A stretch of 64,000 bases of DNA from Streptomyces nigra (GTDB lineage Bacteria; Actinomycetota; Actinomycetes; Streptomycetales; Streptomycetaceae). The position numbers were made by a program, and so were the translations under genes. Within the stretch, counting starts at the first letter, position 1, and each line of letters starts with the position of its first letter. Below are positions 27,125 through 36,252 of this stretch, piece after piece. The stretch spans positions 4,580,501 through 4,644,500 of the forward strand of contig NZ_CP029043.1 in assembly GCF_003074055.1 (NCBI RefSeq), in the 5' to 3' direction. The notes beneath the pieces are model-generated. The model was given only the letters and a program-made list of their open reading frames with translations. It was not told where the DNA came from and searched no databases.

Positions 27125-28087
27125 ATGGGTCCGCGCATCCGTACGACGGCCCTCGGGGCCGCGGTGTCCTCGCTGGCGCTGCTCACCGGCTGCGGCGCCG
27201 CCGACATGACGAAGCAGGCATCGCCCTTCGCCAACGCCGAGGGAGCCAGGACCGTCACCCTGTCCGTGCAGTCCTGGGTGGGCGCCCAGGCCAACGTGGC
27301 CGTCGCCCAGTACCTCCTGGAGCACGAGCTCGGCTACCGCGTCGACACCGTGCAGATCGACGAGGTGCCCGCCTGGGACGCGCTCAGCCAGGGCCGGGTC
27401 GACGCCCTCCTGGAGGACTGGGGGCACCCGGACGAGGAAAAGCGGTACGTCGAGGACAAGAAGACGATCGTGAACGCCGGCGACCTCGGCGTCACCGGGC
27501 ACATCGGCTGGTACGTCCCGACGTACTTCGCGAAGGCCCACCCGGACGTCACCGACTGGAAGAACCTGAACAAGTACGCCGACCGGATGCGTACACCGGA
27601 GAGCGGCGGCAAGGGCCAGCTGATGGACGGCTCACCGTCCTACGTCACCAACGACAAGGCGCTGGTGAAGAACCTCGACCTGGACTACCAGGTGGTGTTC
27701 GCCGGCTCCGAGGCGGCCCAGATCACCCAGATCAAGCAGTTCGCCAAGGAGAAGAAGCCCTTCCTGACGTACTGGTACTCGCCGCAGTGGCTGTTCGAGA
27801 AGGTCCCGATGACCGAGGTGAAGCTGCCCGAGTACAAGGAGGGCTGCGACGCCGACCCGGAGAAGGTCGCCTGCGCCTACCCGCACACCCCGCTCCAGAA
27901 GTACCTCAACGCGGACTTCGCCAGGAGCGGCGGCGACGCGGCCGCCCTGCTGAAGAAGTTCAGGTGGACGACCGAGGACCAGAACGAGGTCTCCCTGCTG
28001 ATCGCCGACCGGAAGATGTCGCCGCAGGAGGCGGCGAAGAAGTGGGTGGACGCCCACGAGTCCGACTGGAAGAAGTGGCTGCCCTGA
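27125..28087 (+). CDS. proX: Glycine betaine-binding lipoprotein
   Basis: 320 residues. A lipoprotein signal peptide with lipobox LLTGC (Cys at about 23) is followed by an OpuAC-type binding domain (VTLSVQSWVGAQANVAVAQYLLEHELGY, SQGRVDALLEDWGHPDE). It begins 1 bp after the permease stop and is the last gene of the operon. It delivers betaine or proline betaine to the transporter at the outer face of the membrane. Confidence 0.92.
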   Translation: MGPRIRTTALGAAVSSLALLTGCGAADMTKQASPFANAEGARTVTLSVQSWVGAQANVAVAQYLLEHELGYRVDTVQIDEVPAWDALSQGRVDALLEDWGHPDEEKRYVEDKKTIVNAGDLGVTGHIGWYVPTYFAKAHPDVTDWKNLNKYADRMRTPESGGKGQLMDGSPSYVTNDKALVKNLDLDYQVVFAGSEAAQITQIKQFAKEKKPFLTYWYSPQWLFEKVPMTEVKLPEYKEGCDADPEKVACAYPHTPLQKYLNADFARSGGDAAALLKKFRWTTEDQNEVSLLIADRKMSPQEAAKKWVDAHESDWKKWLP

Positions 28088-28107
28088 CGCGAACGGCACC
28101 CTCGCAC

Positions 28108-28160
28108 CGGCCGAGGCCCGGCCTGATCCCCTCACGGGGGATCGGGCCGGGCCTCGGCCG
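28108..28160. terminator. Terminator of the betaine operon
   Basis: A 24-bp stem with one U-G pair (28108-28131 with 28137-28160) and a 5-nt loop lies 20 bp after proX and 8 bp before the end of the convergent AhpD-like gene. Probably bidirectional. Confidence 0.9.
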
Positions 28161-28168
28161 CTCGCGGA

Positions 28169-28684
28169 TCAGCCGTGCTGTCCCGGCCGGTAGTGGCCCG
28201 GCGTCAGGCGGCAGGTCACGCCGAAGCGGTTCCAGGCGTTGATCACCGTGATCGCGGCGATCAGCTGGGACAGCTCCGCCTCCGCGAAGTGCTTGGCGGC
28301 CCGCTCGAACACCTCGTCCGGCACGAACCCGTCCGTGAGGACCGTGACGGCCTCCGTCAGCTCCAGCGCCGCGCACTCCTTCTCCGTGTAGAAGTGCCGG
28401 GACTCCTCCCAGGCGGCGAGCTGCACGATCCGCTCGACGCTCTCCCCGGCCGCGAGGGCGTCCTTGGAGTGCATGTCCAGGCAGTAGGCGCACTGGTTGA
28501 GCTGGGAGGCGCGGACCTTGACCAGTTCGAGCAGCCGGGGGTCGAGGCCCTTCCGGGCGGCGGCGTCCAGGCGGACCATCGCCTTGTAGACCTCGGGGGA
28601 GTGCCGCACCCACTCCAGACGGGCGGGCTGTTCGGCGGCATAGGGCTCGGAGGTGGTGTCCGTGGTGGTCGGCGTGTTCGTCAT
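28169..28684 (-). CDS. AhpD-like carboxymuconolactone decarboxylase-family protein
   Basis: 171 residues with the AhpD-type thiol motif CAYCLDMH (Cys65, Cys68, His72), found in peroxidase-like members of the CMD family. No decarboxylase role is implied. Divergent from a MocR/PdxR-type regulator with a 46-bp gap, the usual layout for a regulator and its target. Probably a thiol-dependent hydroperoxide or stress protein. Confidence 0.9.
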   Translation of the reverse strand: MTNTPTTTDTTSEPYAAEQPARLEWVRHSPEVYKAMVRLDAAARKGLDPRLLELVKVRASQLNQCAYCLDMHSKDALAAGESVERIVQLAAWEESRHFYTEKECAALELTEAVTVLTDGFVPDEVFERAAKHFAEAELSQLIAAITVINAWNRFGVTCRLTPGHYRPGQHG

Positions 28685-28711
28685 GCCTTGAATCTAGGTG
28701 CGAGGCAGCCC

Positions 28712-28735
28712 AGGAGTATGGTCCATTTCCATGGC
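28712..28735. promoter_or_regulatory. Candidate MocR operator/promoter
   Basis: The minus strand reads two direct ATGGAM repeats (ATGGAA then ATGGAC) in the 46-bp divergent gap, overlapping the regulator's start. MocR/PdxR proteins typically bind short direct repeats in such gaps. No good ribosome binding site precedes the ATG at 28731, so the mRNA may be leaderless. Confidence 0.35.
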
Positions 28736-30122
28736 GGAACGCTGGGCCACTTTCGGCATCGACCTGCACCTCGACCCCACCGGACCCGGACTGCGCCGGG
28801 GCCTGACCGACGCCCTGCGCGAAGCCGTCCGCACCGGCCGGCTCGCCCCCGGCACCCGGCTGCCCTCCTCCCGCTCCCTCGCCGGTGACCTCGGCATCGC
28901 CCGCAACACGGTCGCCGACGCCTACGCCGACCTGGTCGCCGAGGGCTGGCTCACCGCCCGGCAGGGGTCCGGCACGCGGGTGGCCGACCGTCCGGTGATC
29001 CCGCCGCCCGGCACCCCCGTCCGCCCCCGCCCGGAGGGCTCCCGCCCCGCCCACGACCTGGTCCCCGGCACCCCCGACCTCGCCGCGTTCCCGCGCGCGG
29101 AGTGGCTGCGGGCGGCCCGCCGGGCGTTCCTCGCCGCCCCCAATCAGGCCCTCGGCTACGGCGATCCGCGCGGCCGCGCCGAACTGCGCACCGCGCTCGC
29201 CGGCTACCTCGCCCGCGCCCGGGGCGTACGCGCCGACCCCGAGCACATCGTGGTGTGCTCCGGCTTCGTGCACGGCCTGCGGCTGCTCGGCCAGGTCCTG
29301 CGGGCACGCGGCGTCCGCACGGTCGCCGTGGAGTCGTACGGTCTCGCACCGCACCGGCGCCAGCTGACGGCGGCCGGCCTCGCCATCCCGGCCCTGCCCT
29401 TCGACGAGCGCGGCACGGACCCGGGGGAGCCGCCCGCCGACGCGGGGGCCGTCCTGCTCACCCCCGCCCACCAGTTCCCCATGGGCGTGCCCCTGCACCA
29501 GAGCCGCCGCACCCCGGTCGTGGAGTGGGCCCGCCGCACCGGCGGACTCGTCCTGGAGGACGACTACGACGGTGAGTTCCGCTACGACCGCCAGCCCGTC
29601 GGCGCCCTCCAGGGCCTGGCCCCCGGCCATGTCGTCTTCCTCGGCACCGCCAGCAAGGCCCTCGCCCCCGGCCTGCGCCTGGCCTGGATGGTGCTGCCGC
29701 CCGCGCTGGTAGAGGAGGTGACCGAGGCCAAGGGCGGCTCCGACACCTGCGGCGTGCTCGACCAGCTGACCCTCGCGGAGTTCCTCACCTCAGGCGCCTA
29801 CGACCGGCACGTCCGCGCGGCCCGTCTGCGCTACCGGCGCCGCAGGGACGCCCTGGTGCGGGCCCTCGCCGAACAAGCCCCCGACATCCCCGTCACCGGC
29901 ATCGCCGCCGGCCTGCACGCCGTCCTGCGCCTCCCGCCCGGCACCGAGGGCACCGTGGTCCAGGCGGCCGCCTGGCAGGGCCTCGCCCTGCACGGCCTGG
30001 GCTTCTACCGCCACGAACAGGCCCTGACCGACCCCCTCGACGCCCTGGTCGTCGGCTACGGCACCCCACCGGACCACGCCTGGGCGGGCACCCTGGAGGC
30101 CCTCTGCCGGGTCCTGCCCTGA
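28731..30122 (+). CDS. MocR/PdxR-family transcriptional regulator
   Basis: 463 residues. A GntR-type winged HTH (about 15-80, LREAVRTGRLAPGTRLPSSR and LGIARNTVADAYADL) is fused to a fold-type I aminotransferase domain. The PLP-binding lysine is in GTASKALAPGLRLAW and the conserved Asp/Tyr region in LEDDYDGEFRY. It probably controls the divergent AhpD-like gene. The start at 28731 is preferred because it begins the usual N-terminus; a GTG 33 nt upstream is possible. Confidence 0.9.
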   Translation: MAERWATFGIDLHLDPTGPGLRRGLTDALREAVRTGRLAPGTRLPSSRSLAGDLGIARNTVADAYADLVAEGWLTARQGSGTRVADRPVIPPPGTPVRPRPEGSRPAHDLVPGTPDLAAFPRAEWLRAARRAFLAAPNQALGYGDPRGRAELRTALAGYLARARGVRADPEHIVVCSGFVHGLRLLGQVLRARGVRTVAVESYGLAPHRRQLTAAGLAIPALPFDERGTDPGEPPADAGAVLLTPAHQFPMGVPLHQSRRTPVVEWARRTGGLVLEDDYDGEFRYDRQPVGALQGLAPGHVVFLGTASKALAPGLRLAWMVLPPALVEEVTEAKGGSDTCGVLDQLTLAEFLTSGAYDRHVRAARLRYRRRRDALVRALAEQAPDIPVTGIAAGLHAVLRLPPGTEGTVVQAAAWQGLALHGLGFYRHEQALTDPLDALVVGYGTPPDHAWAGTLEALCRVLP

Positions 30123-30341
30123 ACCGCGCCCGGCCCGTACGCGCCCTGCCCCTGGATACGCCATCGGCCCGCACGCTCCCCGCCGCCACGCGTACCCGGC
30201 CTCGCGCAGAGCACCACCCTCCGGCACCTGCCCCCGGGCGTAGTTCTCCGCCTTCCGCCCCCTCGCACCGCCCGCGCGCTGGATGCTGGACCGGCCCGGC
30301 GCCGGGACGCGGCACCGGGAAACGACCTCGGGGGAGGGGTT

Positions 30342-33089
30342 GTGACCGACACGGCCATGCACGGGGGGAGCCGGGCGGGGACCGCCGACTTCCTGGGGCG
30401 GACCGGCGAACTCGCCGCACTGCGCCGCTGCTACGAGGAGGCCGCGAAGGGCCGGCCCCGGCTGGTCGTGGTCGAGGGGCCCGCCGGCATCGGCAAGACC
30501 GCCCTCGTACGGCACTTCGTCGACGGCACCGCGCGCGGCGGTGTCCTCACGGCGGCCGGCGAGGCGAACGAGGCGGCCCTGCCGTACGGCGTCCTCGACC
30601 AGCTCCTCGGCCGACCCGTGCGCACCGACCCGCTCACCGCCGGGGCCACGCTCCTGGAACCCCTCGGTGAACTGCAGGGCTCGCATCCGGTCGTCCTGGT
30701 CGTGGACGACGCGCACTGGGCGGACGCGCCGTCCCAGCACGCCCTCACCTTCGCGCTGCGCCGCCTCGACGCCGACCGGGTGCTGTGCCTGATGGTCGTG
30801 CGCGACGTGGACGACCTGGGTCTGCCCGACGGGCTGCGCCGCATCCTCACCGACGACCGAGCCCTGCGACTGCGGCTCGGCGGACTGGGCGTGAGGGACG
30901 TCGCCGGGCTCAGCGCCCGCCTCCTCCCCGAGCCGCTGGAGCCGGCCGCCGCGCTCCGGCTGCACCGCCACACCGGCGGCAACCCGCTGCACTGCCGGGC
31001 CCTGCTGGAGGAGGTGCCCGCCCGCACGCTCCGGTCCGCCGACGCCGCGCTGCCCGCGCCGCGGTCGTACACCCGCCTCGTACGGGACCGGCTGGCGCGC
31101 TGCGACCGGCCCGCCCGCGACCTGGTGCGGGCCGCCGCCGTGCTGGGCACCCCGTGCGCCCTCGCCCGGGCCGCCCGGCTCGCCGGCGTCGGCGACCCGC
31201 CTGCCGCGCTGGCCCAGGCCCTGACCCACGGTCTGCTGCGGGAACTGCCCCAGGCCGGCGCCGTCACCGTCGCGTTCCCGCACCCGCTGATCCGCGCGGC
31301 CGTGTACGACCGGCTCGGCCCGGTCCGCCGTACGGCCCTGCACACGAGGGCGGCGCAGGCCGAGGACGACCCGTTCACCCGGCTGCACCATCGGGCGCGG
31401 GCCGCGCACGGCCCCGACGAGCGGCTGGCCGCCGAACTCGCCGACTGCGCCCGGCGGCGCGGCGCCCTCGGGCGCTGGGTGGAGGCGGCGCCCCTGCTGC
31501 GGTACGCGGCCCGGCTGACCGCCACCCCCGCGGACGCGGCGCGGCTGGACTGCGAGGCGGTCGAGGCCCTGCTGTTCGACGGCCGCGAGGAGGAGGCGCG
31601 GGGTGTGGCGGCCGCCCTCCCCGAGAGCACCGAGGAGGCCCTGCGGTGCTGCGTGCGCGGTCATCTCGCGCTGGTCGCCGGGGACATCGGGCGGGCCGCC
31701 ACCCTGTTGGAGGAGGCGTGGCGGCTGCGCGTCCCCGGCGCCGACCCCGCCCTGGAGGCCCGGATCGCGGAACAGCATGTGATGGTCCACATGATGCGCG
31801 GCCTGTCCTCCCAGGTGTGCGCCTGGGCCGACCGGGCCCGGCAGCCCGGCGGACGGGCGCGCTGCGGGGGCACGCTGCGGTTCGTGCACCTGGCCGCGCT
31901 GGGGCACCTCGGCGCGTACGACACCGGGTTCCGGCTGGCCGAGGGGCTGCCGGCCGCCGCCCTCGTGGGCGCGAAGGACGTCGAACTCCTCATGGGCCGG
32001 GGCGCCCTGCACCTCTACACCGACCGCTGCGGCCGGGCCCGCCAGGATTTGGAGCGGGCCGCCGAACTCGCCCGTCAGGGACCGGTGCCGCTGCGGGTGA
32101 TCGCGCTGGCCGTCCTGGCGAAGGCCGAGTTCCGGTGCGGGGCCTGGGACCCGGCGACGGCCCACTGGGAGGCGGCGTCCTCCGTCGCCGCCGACCTCGG
32201 GCAGCGCTGGTTCGCGCCGGTGATCCACGCCGAGGCCGCGCTCCCGCTCGCGGCCCGCGGCGACCTGGAGGGCGCCGCCCGTCATCTGCGGCTGGCCCGG
32301 GCGAATCCGGTGGTCCGGGAGTCGGCCATGGTCGAGGTCTTCGTGGCGTACGGCCTTGGCTGGCTGGCCTTCGTCCAGGGCGACCCCACGGCCGCAGTGG
32401 ACCGCCTGCTGCCTCTCCTCGCCCATGAGGAGCTCGACTTCACGGCCGAGCCGGCGTGCGTGCCCTGGCGGGACCTCCTGGCCGACGCCCTGGTGGCCGC
32501 CGGCCGCCTCGACGAGGCGGAGGAGGTGCTGACGGCCCTGCACACCCGTGCCGTACGCCGCTCCCGGGCGTCGACGCTGGTGGCCGTCTGCCGGGCGCGC
32601 GGCACCCTGCACGCGGCCCGCCGGGAGCCGAAGAGCGCCCGGGACGCCTTCACCGAGGCCCTGGAGCGGTCGGCGGCCCTCGACCTGCCGTTCGAACGGG
32701 CGCGCGTCGAGCTCGACTTCGGCGCTTTCCTGCGGCGCACCGGGCGCCGGACCGCCGCCCTGGACCGGCTGACCGCGGCCCGGGCGGCGTTCGACGAACT
32801 GGGCGCCGTGCCGTTCCTCCAGCACTGCGACCGGGAACTGGCCGCCTGCGGAGCCGCCCCCCACGGCACCGCGAGCCCCCGGCACGGACTGACCCCGCAG
32901 GAACTCGCCGTGGCCCAGCTCGCGGCGACCGGGCTGACCAACCGCCGGATCGCCCGCGAGCTGGTCCTCAGCGCGAAGACCGTCGAGTACCACCTGAGCC
33001 ATGCCTACGCCAAGCTGGGCATCCGGTCCCGGGTGGAACTCGCCGCCCGGATCGTCCCTAGCGCGGAAGCACCTGGAACAGCGGGCTGA
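30342..33089 (+). CDS. Large ATP-binding LuxR-family (LAL) regulator
   Basis: 915 residues. An N-terminal AAA-type ATPase has Walker A VEGPAGIGKTALV (44-56) and Walker B PVVLVVDDAHWAD (about 112-124). A long TPR-like helical middle follows, and the C-terminus is a LuxR HTH (about 845-905, LTPQELAVAQLAATGLTNRRIARELVLSAKTVEYHL). GGAGG lies 4 nt before the GTG. LAL regulators often act inside biosynthetic clusters, but none is visible here. The 3' end overlaps the convergent gene by 32 bp. Confidence 0.93.
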   Translation: MTDTAMHGGSRAGTADFLGRTGELAALRRCYEEAAKGRPRLVVVEGPAGIGKTALVRHFVDGTARGGVLTAAGEANEAALPYGVLDQLLGRPVRTDPLTAGATLLEPLGELQGSHPVVLVVDDAHWADAPSQHALTFALRRLDADRVLCLMVVRDVDDLGLPDGLRRILTDDRALRLRLGGLGVRDVAGLSARLLPEPLEPAAALRLHRHTGGNPLHCRALLEEVPARTLRSADAALPAPRSYTRLVRDRLARCDRPARDLVRAAAVLGTPCALARAARLAGVGDPPAALAQALTHGLLRELPQAGAVTVAFPHPLIRAAVYDRLGPVRRTALHTRAAQAEDDPFTRLHHRARAAHGPDERLAAELADCARRRGALGRWVEAAPLLRYAARLTATPADAARLDCEAVEALLFDGREEEARGVAAALPESTEEALRCCVRGHLALVAGDIGRAATLLEEAWRLRVPGADPALEARIAEQHVMVHMMRGLSSQVCAWADRARQPGGRARCGGTLRFVHLAALGHLGAYDTGFRLAEGLPAAALVGAKDVELLMGRGALHLYTDRCGRARQDLERAAELARQGPVPLRVIALAVLAKAEFRCGAWDPATAHWEAASSVAADLGQRWFAPVIHAEAALPLAARGDLEGAARHLRLARANPVVRESAMVEVFVAYGLGWLAFVQGDPTAAVDRLLPLLAHEELDFTAEPACVPWRDLLADALVAAGRLDEAEEVLTALHTRAVRRSRASTLVAVCRARGTLHAARREPKSARDAFTEALERSAALDLPFERARVELDFGAFLRRTGRRTAALDRLTAARAAFDELGAVPFLQHCDRELAACGAAPHGTASPRHGLTPQELAVAQLAATGLTNRRIARELVLSAKTVEYHLSHAYAKLGIRSRVELAARIVPSAEAPGTAG

Positions 33090-33477
33090 TCGCTGAGGTC
33101 GCCCCGATCTTCTTGTTGCCGTAGAGGACGGTCGCGTACGCCTGGAGCAGGTGCCCCTTGTGCGCCTGGAGTTCGGCACTGCTCACGACGAACTCGAAAC
33201 GGCCCGGCAGGTCCGGCCAGTGGGCGTCGCCGAACGAGCCCTCCACCAGACCGGGCTGAGCGGCGCCCGCCACCTGTGCGAGAACGGCCGTGCCGTCGGA
33301 GAGGTCGCGCAGGGCGAGCGTCACCGTGTACTTCCCCTGCCCGTCGTGCAGTGTGTCGCCGGCCTCCGCCTCGACCACGATCTCGCCGTCCGTCTTCGGG
33401 TCCAGCGTGATGTCCGCGATCGCGCCCTTGGGCTCGCGGCTGAACACCCGGACGATCTGTGCGTCGTTCGGTCCCAT
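33058..33477 (-). CDS. Conserved hypothetical protein, 139 aa
   Basis: A soluble, mostly beta-type sequence (alternating hydrophobic residues, e.g. GKYTVTLALRDLSDGTAVL and RFEFVVSSAEL) without signal peptide or membrane span. AGGGGGT lies 6 nt before the ATG. It resembles small Streptomyces beta-sandwich hypotheticals, but I do not recognise the family. It lies 50 bp downstream of the DMT permease on the same strand, so it may share its transcript. Confidence 0.65.
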   Translation of the reverse strand: MGPNDAQIVRVFSREPKGAIADITLDPKTDGEIVVEAEAGDTLHDGQGKYTVTLALRDLSDGTAVLAQVAGAAQPGLVEGSFGDAHWPDLPGRFEFVVSSAELQAHKGHLLQAYATVLYGNKKIGATSAISPLFQVLPR

Positions 33478-33527
33478 GACTACCCCCTGGTTCGCTCCGG
33501 CCGCCTGTCGGCCGGTACAGCGGAACG

Positions 33528-34418
33528 CTAGGGACGGTGGCCCTCCCCGGGCCTCCGGGAAGCACCCGGGGAAATCCCCGGGTCCTGTGGAGGCGGTGCC
33601 TCCCCGAAGCGGGCCAGGGCCAGCGCCCCCGCCACCGACACCAGGAAGCCGAGCACCGCCAGCCAGGCCAGGCCCTCCCGGGTGCGGTCGCCCAGCCAGA
33701 CCACGCCCACCAGCGCCGGGCCGACGGTCTCGCCGATCACCAGGGCCGCCGTGGCCACGGTCACCGAGCCGCGCTGGAGCGCCGAGGTCAGGGCCAGGAA
33801 CGCGGCCCCGCCGCCGAGCAGCAGCGCGTACGTCGCCGGGTTGGACAGCAGATGCCGGGGCGAGACCGAGTCGATCAGCCGTACGGACACCTCCACCACC
33901 CCGAAGCCGAACCCCGCCGCCAGGCCGAGCACCAGCCCGCGCCCCCGCTCCGGCAGCCGGCCCCCGGCCAGCCCCACGCACAGCACGGCCAGCGCCACCC
34001 CGAGCATCGCGAACTTCAGCGCGTCGGACCCCTCCTTGTCGCCCTCCGTCCCCGAGGCGAGGCCCAGCATCGCCAGACCGGCGCACACCACGGCCACCGC
34101 GCCCCACTCGGCCCGGCTCAGCCGCACCCGCAGCAGCCGGGCCGCGACGACCGCCGTGACGGCGAGACTGGACGCGAGGGCGGCGCTCACCGCGTAGATG
34201 GGCAGCGAGCGCAGCGCCACGACCTGCAGCACGAAGCCGAGTCCGTCGAGCCCGAGACCGGCCAGATAGCGCCACTGCCGCAGCGCGCGCAGCAGCACGC
34301 CCGCCTCGCCGCCCCCGCCTCCCTGTGCGCTCGCCGTCCGCGCGGCCATCGCCTGCAGCACGGTCGCCGCTCCGAAACAGACCGCCGCACCCAACGCACA
34401 GAGCATCCCTAACAGCAC
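33528..34418 (-). CDS. DMT/EamA-like membrane transporter
   Basis: 296 residues with about nine to ten hydrophobic spans covering nearly the whole chain, starting ALGAAVCFGAATVLQAMAAR. It fits the drug/metabolite transporter (EamA-like) fold with two repeats, each starting with a conserved helix. The C-terminal 25 residues are hydrophilic. The GTG at 34418 and ATG at 34406 are both possible starts. Substrate unknown. Confidence 0.8.
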   Translation of the reverse strand: MLLGMLCALGAAVCFGAATVLQAMAARTASAQGGGGGEAGVLLRALRQWRYLAGLGLDGLGFVLQVVALRSLPIYAVSAALASSLAVTAVVAARLLRVRLSRAEWGAVAVVCAGLAMLGLASGTEGDKEGSDALKFAMLGVALAVLCVGLAGGRLPERGRGLVLGLAAGFGFGVVEVSVRLIDSVSPRHLLSNPATYALLLGGGAAFLALTSALQRGSVTVATAALVIGETVGPALVGVVWLGDRTREGLAWLAVLGFLVSVAGALALARFGEAPPPQDPGISPGASRRPGEGHRP

Positions 34419-34544
34419 AAAGCGACTGTAGGGGAGGAGGGGAAACCCAGCCCCGCTACGACGGCGCGCCCGTCACCTCCCTAGGCTGTCCGCCTGACGA
34501 ACCACGGACAAAACACGGACACGAACTCGACGGGGGAGACACAC

Positions 34545-34883
34545 ATGGCGGAAACACGACGACGGCTGCGGTCCAGCACGGTCGTCCTCGGCGGTATGGG
34601 AGTCATCGCCGCGGCCCTGACCTCGTGCGGCTCCGACCCCGACCGCCGCTGCGTCGACCGGGACAGCTACACCTACGAGGGCTACAAGGTCGTCGCGGAC
34701 AAGAACTGCTCGGGCGGTTCCGGCTCCTCCAGCGGCAAGGGCCGCAAGACGTCCGGCCGCTCGGACGCCGCCTGGTACTACGACGCCGACGTGTCCCGCG
34801 GCCGCGCCGACTCCGGCACCTTCAGCCGCAGCGAGGCCGTCGACCGGGGCGGCTTCGGCTGCTCCGGCAGCGGCGGCGGCTGA
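34545..34883 (+). CDS. Small lipoprotein with C-terminal RGGFG motif
   Basis: 112 residues. A signal peptide with lipobox ALTSC (Cys28) is followed by a Ser/Gly/Arg-rich mature part ending in VDRGGFGCSGSGGG (RGGFG at 101-105). GGGGGAGA precedes the ATG. The neighbouring gene encodes a YgiC-type ATP-grasp enzyme. E. coli YgiB, the partner of YgiC, is also a small lipoprotein and, as I recall it, has an RGGFG-like segment near its C-terminus. I therefore infer a YgiB-like partner or substrate; overall sequence similarity is low. Confidence 0.7.
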   Translation: MAETRRRLRSSTVVLGGMGVIAAALTSCGSDPDRRCVDRDSYTYEGYKVVADKNCSGGSGSSSGKGRKTSGRSDAAWYYDADVSRGRADSGTFSRSEAVDRGGFGCSGSGGG

Positions 34884-34897
34884 GCGGAGGCGCCCCG

Positions 34898-36082
34898 ATG
34901 CAGCGTCGCACCATCGAACCCCGCCCCGACTGGCAGCGGACGGTCGAGGAACAGGGCCTCGTCTACCCGCTGACCCGTCACCCCGACGGCTCCCTGCGCC
35001 CCTACTGGGACGAGAGCGCCTACTACGTCTTCTCCCTGGAGGAGGTCGAGGCGCTGGAGGAGGTCGTCGCCGAACTGCACCACATGTGCCTCGCCGCCGC
35101 CGACCACATCGTCTCAGCCGGCCGCTTCGCCGACCTCGGCATCACCGACCCGCGGGTCGTCGACGCGGTCACCGAGTCCTGGCGCCGGCGCGCCGAACTC
35201 CCCTCCGTCTACGGCCGTTTCGACCTGCGCCACGACGGCACGGGCCCGGCCAAGCTGCTGGAGTACAACGCCGACACCCCGACCTCGCTGGTGGAGGCCG
35301 CCTCACCCCAGTGGTTCTGGATGGAGGAGCGCTTTCCCGGCGCCGACCAGTGGAACTCCCTCCACGAACGCCTCGTCGAGGCCTGGCGGGGCCAGGCGCA
35401 CCGGCTCCCGCCCGGCAGCCCCCTGTACTTCGCGTACTCCTCGGCCGACGAGCTCGGCGAGGACCTGATGACCGTCGCCTATCTCAAGGAGACGGCCGAG
35501 CAGGCCGGTCTGGACACCGGCTGGATCTCCATGGAGGAGATCGGCTGGGAGCACCTGTCGGGCCGCTTCGTCGACACCCGGATCCGGTTCATCCGCAGCT
35601 GCTTCAAGCTCTACCCCTGGGAGTGGCTGACCACCGATCGGTTCGCCGGTCACGTCCTCGACACCCTCGACAACGGCGGCGGCACGGGCACCACCCTGTG
35701 GATCGAACCCGCCTGGAAGATGCTCCTCAGCAACAAGGCCCTCCTCGCCGTCCTGTGGGACCTCTACCCGGACCACCCCAACCTCCTCCCGGCCTACCTC
35801 GACGGCCCCCGCGACCTGGCGGACACCACCGGCTACGTCGCCAAGCCGCTGCTCGGCCGCGAGGGCGCCGGCGTCACCGTCCACGAGAAGGGTGCCGCCG
35901 CCGAGGTGCGCGACGAGCCCTGCTGCTATCAGCAGCTGGCCCCGCTGCCCGTGTTCGACGGCAACCACGTCGTCCTCGGCGCCTGGATCGTCGAGGACGA
36001 ACCGGCCGGCCTCGGCATCCGCGAGTCCTCCGGTCTCATCACGGACGAGTACGCCCGCTTCCTCCCGCACGTGATCCTCTGA
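34898..36082 (+). CDS. Glutathionylspermidine synthase-family ATP-grasp enzyme (YgiC/YjfC type)
   Basis: 394 residues with the C-terminal synthetase domain of the glutathionylspermidine synthase family. N-terminal RPYWDESAYYVF and LLEYNADTPTSLVEA (about 111-125) and the ATP-grasp YVAKPLLGREGAGV (from about 313, Lys316) are family signatures. It lacks the amidase domain of the bifunctional enzyme, as do E. coli YgiC and YjfC. GGAGG lies 7 nt before the ATG, 14 bp after the lipoprotein gene. It probably forms an amide or peptide bond on an unknown acceptor, possibly the lipoprotein. Confidence 0.9.
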   Translation: MQRRTIEPRPDWQRTVEEQGLVYPLTRHPDGSLRPYWDESAYYVFSLEEVEALEEVVAELHHMCLAAADHIVSAGRFADLGITDPRVVDAVTESWRRRAELPSVYGRFDLRHDGTGPAKLLEYNADTPTSLVEAASPQWFWMEERFPGADQWNSLHERLVEAWRGQAHRLPPGSPLYFAYSSADELGEDLMTVAYLKETAEQAGLDTGWISMEEIGWEHLSGRFVDTRIRFIRSCFKLYPWEWLTTDRFAGHVLDTLDNGGGTGTTLWIEPAWKMLLSNKALLAVLWDLYPDHPNLLPAYLDGPRDLADTTGYVAKPLLGREGAGVTVHEKGAAAEVRDEPCCYQQLAPLPVFDGNHVVLGAWIVEDEPAGLGIRESSGLITDEYARFLPHVIL

Positions 36083-36105
36083 CGGCATCCCCGACCGCCC
36101 ACGCC

Positions 36106-36132
36106 GGGCCCGCATGGTGGACGTGCGGGCCC
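36106..36132 (+). terminator. Terminator after the ATP-grasp gene
   Basis: A perfect 9-bp stem (36106-36114 with 36124-36132) is extended by three further pairs across a bulge, 23 bp past the stop and just before the ZTP riboswitch. Confidence 0.6.
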
Positions 36133-36161
36133 CCGGCGCGGCCCGCCCGGTAGGCTGGCTC

Positions 36162-36252
36162 ACGGGCCGTGACTGGCGCGCTGGGATGGACCAACCATCG
36201 GGGAGCGGCCCACTGGACCCCGTCCAGAGCGAGTGCCGTGCGCCTGGGCCGA
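36162..36252 (+). ncRNA. ZTP (pfl) riboswitch controlling glyA
   Basis: The three conserved parts of the pfl motif occur in order: GGGCCGTGACTGGCG (36164-36178), a hairpin followed by CATCGGGGAGCGGCC (36196-36210), and after a variable linker GTGCGCCTGGGC (36239-36250), whose GCGCC can pair back to form the pseudoknot with GGCGC in the first part. It ends about 35 nt before the glyA start codon. ZTP riboswitches typically control one-carbon and purine genes including glyA. With the glyA ribosome binding site close by and no clear terminator in the gap, control is more likely at translation. Confidence 0.9.

Noticed and set aside
29790..33179. A 1129-codon minus-strand frame opposite the LAL regulator
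   Set aside because: Same cause; the translation is Gly/Arg/Gln-rich with no motif and the plus strand has a complete LAL protein.
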